Shown: positions 63,971 to 64,000 of the stretch, piece by piece | How the letters are laid out: every line of letters begins with the position of its first letter | Position numbering within the stretch: the first letter of the stretch is position 1 | DNA from: Pseudonocardia nematodicida | GTDB taxonomy: Bacteria; Actinomycetota; Actinomycetes; Mycobacteriales; Pseudonocardiaceae | Direction of reading: 5' to 3' | Length of the DNA: 64,000 nucleotides | NCBI RefSeq assembly: GCF_040105385.1 | Contig: NZ_JBEDNQ010000012.1 | Location: 227,249-291,248, forward strand | Program-made: the position numbers and the translations under genes | Notes under the pieces: generated by a model | Databases searched by the model: none | What the model saw: only the letters and a program-made list of their open reading frames with translations | What the model was told of the DNA's origin: nothing

Positions 63971-64000
63971 CCCCCGACTCACAGCGTCATGAGTCGGGGG
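63971..64000. terminator. Palindrome at the window end (related to the ACTCATG family)
   Basis: CCCCCGACTCA (63971-63981) pairs perfectly with TGAGTCGGGGG (63990-64000) across an 8-nt loop, about 60 bp past the crp stop. Its right part shares ACAGCGTCATGAGT with the complement of the left arm of the palindrome at 21026. The element may continue beyond the window. Confidence 0.55.

Overview
The window looks like chromosomal DNA from a high-GC actinobacterium, most probably Pseudonocardiaceae (Pseudonocardia-like). This is inferred from the extreme GC content, GTG starts, many TAnnnT motifs placed 6-8 nt before start codons, and the Mycobacterium/Streptomyces-like order of recA-recX, DUF3046, pgsA-clgR-pspA, argA, ftsK, rnj and dapA. 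No rRNA, tRNA, CRISPR array or insertion sequence was recognised.

Layout. 1-6180: the end of a TAXI-type TRAP binding protein, a two-component system and a gluABCD-type glutamate ABC importer. 6181-9551: an AAA ATPase, a PPOX-fold protein and an S9 peptidase. 9647-13975: a 2-hydroxycarboxylate cassette (CitE-like lyase, 2HCT permease, CoA-transferase, GntR regulator) with a GntR-type operator between the divergent genes. 13983-15502: small enzymes and a 108-aa protein that matches the C-terminus of PspA. 15533-24543: two different succinate dehydrogenases (Sdh1-like sdhC-A-B and a type-B sdhC-A-B). Between them lie an alpha-carbonic anhydrase interrupted by one in-frame TAG and a BLUF photoreceptor. 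24630-30882: a LysR regulator, a gene remnant, recX-recA with a PafBC-type promoter and an SOS box, DUF3046, and a transporter. 30901-39048: Lhr helicase behind a PafBC-type promoter, a DoxX-like protein, a second TAG-interrupted gene (a GT-C glycosyltransferase) and a Nei-type DNA glycosylase. 39341-43611: pspA, clgR, pgsA, rimO and argA.

43629-53396 is the main accessory region: a gas-vesicle cluster (gvpA, F, G, O, J, L, S, K) on the minus strand, led by two unusual accessory genes and ended by a membrane protein gene, with AraC and PadR regulators beside it. Three proteins (GvpJ, GvpO and an SRPBCC protein) carry long charged tails arranged in acidic and basic blocks. Two accessory proteins share a module of about 47 residues. 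53397-64000 returns to core functions: trmL, a YceI protein, ftsK, rnj, dapA, a TIGR03085 protein, an MHS-family transporter and a Crp/Fnr regulator.

Unusual non-coding elements include three related long palindromes (6129, 21026, 63971), the first two of which separate convergent genes; a 25-bp-arm inverted repeat in the gas-vesicle/PadR divergent region; two 82-bp direct repeats 105 bp apart upstream of ftsK; and a symmetric four-half-site palindrome beside recX. DNA-damage control is unusually legible: lhr and recA both carry TGTCrGtG-N8-(-10) promoters.
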